From contig JAISPN010000020.1 in NCBI GenBank assembly GCA_031274845.1, positions 1-17,304 of the forward strand: a stretch of DNA of 17,304 nt, given 5' to 3'. Numbering within the stretch: the first letter of the stretch is position 1; the number at the start of each line of letters is the position of its first letter. The notes beneath the pieces were generated by a model. That model made no database searches and was not told the origin of the DNA. It worked only from the letters and a program-made list of their open reading frames with translations. The stretch is from Acidobacteriaceae bacterium. Its GTDB lineage: Bacteria > Acidobacteriota > Vicinamibacteria > Vicinamibacterales > CAVVIG01. The position numbers and the translations under genes were made by a program. Of this stretch, positions 14,958 to 17,304 are shown piece by piece.

Positions 14958-15707
14958 CTAGGACGCTGTCCGGGCAGCTTTGAGCGAGGCCGCGATACCA
15001 AACGTTGTCTCGAAGGCGCTGGAGTCAAACAGGTAGGGCGCGGTGTACTGGTAAGCCATCTCAAGCAACTCTCTGGCATCACGATTCACTAATGCGCCGA
15101 TACGCATCATCATGGACCCCATGACGTTGACACGCGCGCCTGGGCCAGCGGCAAGCTCCAGGTACTGCCGTCCAGTCAGTGCGGGCGCGGTGGGAAGGTG
15201 CCAGGTACGACCACGCGCCTCCGGCGCCGTGCCGAGGATAGCGAGCGCGTGACCGATATCCGGCGTATAGGTCAGTGAGTGCGGCTGGTCGGCGTCAAAG
15301 AGCCAGGTGCCGGGCTTACCGGCGGCAATCTTGTCGAGCGCCAGCGTGTTCAACACGCTGGTCGATGCTCCAGGCCCGTAGAAGTCAGCGCTTCGGCCGA
15401 TGGTGACGACGAGACCGCGCGCGGATGCCTCGTCGAGCGTGCGTAGTGTCGCCGCGCGGAGGTGCCCTTTCTTGCTGCACGGGTGAACCGGCGTTTGCTC
15501 GGTCATCACCCCGTCGACACGGCCATAGGCATATACGTTGTCGAGATAGACCAGATGCGCGCCCTGCTCGATCGCGGCCTTGATGGTATGACGCAGGATC
15601 ACCGGCCATTCCTCCGCCCATACGCGAGTCGAATACGGCAGGCCAACCGTCAGATAGACGACCTCCGCCCCGCGCAGTGCACGGGCGACATCCGGGGGAA
15701 GAACTAT
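14958..15707 (-). pseudogene. 5'-truncated NAD-dependent epimerase/dehydratase
   Basis: The open frame from 15707 encodes VARALRGAEVVYLTVGLPYS, then TRVWAEEWPVILRHTIKAAI, and continues as a normal extended-SDR C-terminal part: GAHLVYLDNVYAYG (Tyr-containing active-site region), TEQTPVHPCSKKG with the catalytic-type Lys, IGRSADFYGPG, and LTYTPDIGHALAIL. The N-terminal ~60-70 residues with the GxxGxxG NAD-binding loop are absent. The frame meets a stop at 15710-15708 with no ATG/GTG start near it, and no Rossmann coding is seen upstream on this strand. The first internal ATG (15602) would give 214 residues without a cofactor site. A good Shine-Dalgarno + ATG at 15720 leads into a different frame. 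It is most simply a gene remnant. Confidence 0.8.
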
Positions 15708-15763
15708 TCACGGTGGTCATTATCCTTCCCGGAACCTCCTCGATACGGTCCCGACAAAATCAT
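15704..15763 (-). pseudogene. possible 5' scrap of a second gene (MILSGPYRGGSG... peptide)
   Basis: A GAAGGAGG (minus strand, 15782-15775) stands 11 nt before an ATG that encodes MILSGPYRGGSGKDNDHRE and then a stop. The first dozen residues resemble, from memory, the start of DUF4406/nucleoside 2-deoxyribosyltransferase-like proteins (MILxSGPYR-type). It stops precisely where the epimerase frame begins (15707). A chance peptide cannot be excluded. Confidence 0.25.
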
Positions 15764-15855
15764 TCAAGGTCGAGCCTCCTTCCCTCATCGTTACACAAAC
15801 GTCTCACGCGAGTCGTACCGTTCTCTTCGTTTCCCTCTTTGGCGGAGATGACACC

Positions 15856-17304
15856 ATGTTGGCCCCTGTCGACCTGCTCGCGGATATCGATCGACTCATC
15901 GAACAGGTTACGTCCGATTCGCATCAACAAATCGAGCACTGGCGGGCACGGTGGACGATACGGCCGGAACTCCAGGACAGCGTGGAGAATCTGGCCGCCT
16001 ATCTCGCGCTCAGACGTCATGACTTGCGATCGTTGCAACCGCAGTTGATGGCGCTTGGACTCTCCTCGCTCGGCCGTCTGGAGAGCCGGGTCTTCCCCAC
16101 ACTCAACGCCGTCCGTTCGGCCCTCGCGGCCATGTGCGGAACACACCACGGATCGTGCCACGCGGCCGACGACTACTTCGCCGGCGCGCTGCGTCTGGAA
16201 GTAAGGACGCGGGAGTTATTCGGACCCGCCAAGCCAGGGCGACAGGTCGCGCTGCTCGTCACCTGCCCGACCGAAGCGGCCACCGATCCGTCGTTCATGG
16301 GCAATCTGGTTACGCGCGGCGTCGAAGCGATCCGGATCAACTGCGCGCACGACGGACCCGACGCGTGGATGCGCATGCTCGAGCACGTGCACGCGGCGGA
16401 GGCCGATGCGGGCTATCACATGCAGGTCTTCATGGACCTCGCGGGCCCCAAGATCCGCACGGGGAACGTCAAGGCGAACCATCGCGTCAAGCGCGTCTTC
16501 CCCGGCGACCGGCTCGCCATGGTCCCGCCCGGCGAGATTGATCGGCCGGTGCCGAGTGATGTCGCCTTCACCTTCGAGTGCACGCTGGCCGAAGCCGTTG
16601 CCCAGGCAAGAACGGACCAGCGGATCATCATCGACGATGGCAAGATCATCGCCCGGATTAGCGCAATCTATAACGGCACCCTCATCGCCGTGGTCGAGCG
16701 CTGTAACGACGAAGGCGTCAAGCTCAAACCGGAAAAGGGGGTGAACTTTCCCGATTCCGATCTGGAGATTTCGGCGCTCACCAGCAAAGACCGCGAGGAT
16801 CTGGCCTTCATCGCCGCGCATGCCAACGGCGTCGAGTTCTCCTTCGTCCAGAGCGCGGATGACGTGCTGTTATTACAGGACGCGCTCCAACAGTTGCGTC
16901 CCGATGACTGGAACAGCCTGTGGCTGGTGCTGAAAATCGAAACGGCGCTGGCCGTCCGGAATCTGCCCGAGATCCTCGTCTGCGCCGCCGCGCGCCAGCC
17001 GGTAGCCATCATGATCGCGCGCGGCGATCTGGCGATCGAGATTGGCTTCGCACGCTTGGCGGAGATGCAAGAAGAGATTCTGTGGATCGCCGAAGCCGCG
17101 CAGGTGCCCGTCATCTGGGCGACGCAGGTACTTGAGCAGCTTGTGAAGGAAGGGATGCCCAACCGCGGCGAACTCACCGACGCGGCCATGTCGGCCCGCG
17201 CCGAATGTGTGATGTTGAATAAAGGGCCGTATCTGTTGGAGGCGATCGACGTGCTCAGTCACCTGCTGGAACGCATGGAGGATCACATGCATAAAAAGAC
17301 GCCC
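15856..17304 (+). CDS. pyruvate-kinase-family protein with N-terminal extension (partial, runs off the window)
   Basis: 483 residues are visible and the 3' end is beyond the window. ATG 15856 follows GGAG (15844-15847) by 8 nt; an ATG at 15848 is out of frame. Residues 1-~125 are a helical extension (LAAYLALRRHDLRSLQPQLM, then ALGLSSLGRLESRV) not found in classical pyruvate kinase. The kinase part follows: RINCAHD (160-166), MDLAGPKIRTG (193-203), IDDGKI (259-264), KPEKGVNFPD (291-300), LKIETALAV (359-367, catalytic-type Lys360 and metal ligand Glu362), ARGDLAIEI (388-396, Asp391) and ATQVLEQL (422-429). The canonical SGET turn is replaced by NKGP (455-458). Classical enzymes convert PEP + ADP to pyruvate + ATP. 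The K+-site residues are changed (see findings). Whether it is the main glycolytic enzyme is unknown. Confidence 0.9.
   Translation, partial: MLAPVDLLADIDRLIEQVTSDSHQQIEHWRARWTIRPELQDSVENLAAYLALRRHDLRSLQPQLMALGLSSLGRLESRVFPTLNAVRSALAAMCGTHHGSCHAADDYFAGALRLEVRTRELFGPAKPGRQVALLVTCPTEAATDPSFMGNLVTRGVEAIRINCAHDGPDAWMRMLEHVHAAEADAGYHMQVFMDLAGPKIRTGNVKANHRVKRVFPGDRLAMVPPGEIDRPVPSDVAFTFECTLAEAVAQARTDQRIIIDDGKIIARISAIYNGTLIAVVERCNDEGVKLKPEKGVNFPDSDLEISALTSKDREDLAFIAAHANGVEFSFVQSADDVLLLQDALQQLRPDDWNSLWLVLKIETALAVRNLPEILVCAAARQPVAIMIARGDLAIEIGFARLAEMQEEILWIAEAAQVPVIWATQVLEQLVKEGMPNRGELTDAAMSARAECVMLNKGPYLLEAIDVLSHLLERMEDHMHKKTP

Noticed and set aside
15385..15720. 111-residue minus-strand ORF starting at the Shine-Dalgarno-led ATG 15720
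   Set aside because: It runs out of frame through the recognisable epimerase sequence; the translation is Gly/Arg-rich without features. The ATG is probably a chance product of the rearranged junction.
16134..16541. Plus-strand ORF inside the pyruvate kinase homologue, and the minus-strand ORFs at 16216-16821 and 16873-17292
   Set aside because: All overlap conserved pyruvate-kinase motifs in another frame.

Overview
This is a GC-rich window (roughly 60-65% G+C by eye) from a Gram-negative bacterium with an outer membrane. It carries tamB, two secreted beta-barrel proteins with signal peptides, and both Shine-Dalgarno-led and apparently leaderless starts. Gene content and protein style fit Acidobacteriota (Vicinamibacteria-like), but that placement is an impression from the sequence, not a tested result. 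Most of the window is ordinary chromosomal housekeeping, with an accessory-looking stretch from about 14.3 kb to 15.85 kb.

Layout. 1-0.5 kb: a HicB-like antitoxin with a C-terminal helix-turn-helix, then tRNA-Arg(CCT) on the minus strand. 0.5-2.75 kb, minus: a compact unit acyP (acylphosphatase) - apt (adenine phosphoribosyltransferase) - a multi-pass GT-C-type membrane protein, followed by the tRNA-Arg. 2.8-7.2 kb, plus: a 1449-residue TamB-family protein, whose stop codon overlaps that of a convergent luciferase-like flavin oxidoreductase. 8.3-9.9 kb: a divergent cold-shock-domain protein (minus) and a two-part outer-membrane protein (plus) that looks like an OmpA/OmpW-type barrel joined to a PagL-like barrel. 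9.95-12.05 kb, minus: MFS transporter, surE and tRNA-Pro(CGG), ending in a bidirectional terminator. 12.08-13.1 kb, plus: moaA, convergent with a bacilliredoxin. 13.7-14.3 kb: a small beta-barrel protein ending in a perfect 16-bp-stem bidirectional terminator. 14.34-15.76 kb: a small basic hypothetical protein, an AT-rich intergenic region with repeats, and a 5'-truncated NAD-dependent epimerase. 15.86 kb to the window end: an unusual pyruvate-kinase-family protein with an N-terminal extension, cut by the window edge.

The genes worth a second look are: the epimerase remnant, whose 5' end abuts what may be the 5' scrap of a different gene; the pyruvate kinase homologue, which has the residue pair (Leu/Lys) known from K+-independent enzymes; the tandem-barrel PagL-like protein, which lacks the expected catalytic Glu; and a recurring pattern in which five genes with no Shine-Dalgarno sequence have a TATAAT-like hexamer just upstream of the ATG, suggesting leaderless or nearly leaderless mRNAs. 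I see no CRISPR array, no transposase and no complete novel multi-gene system in this window.
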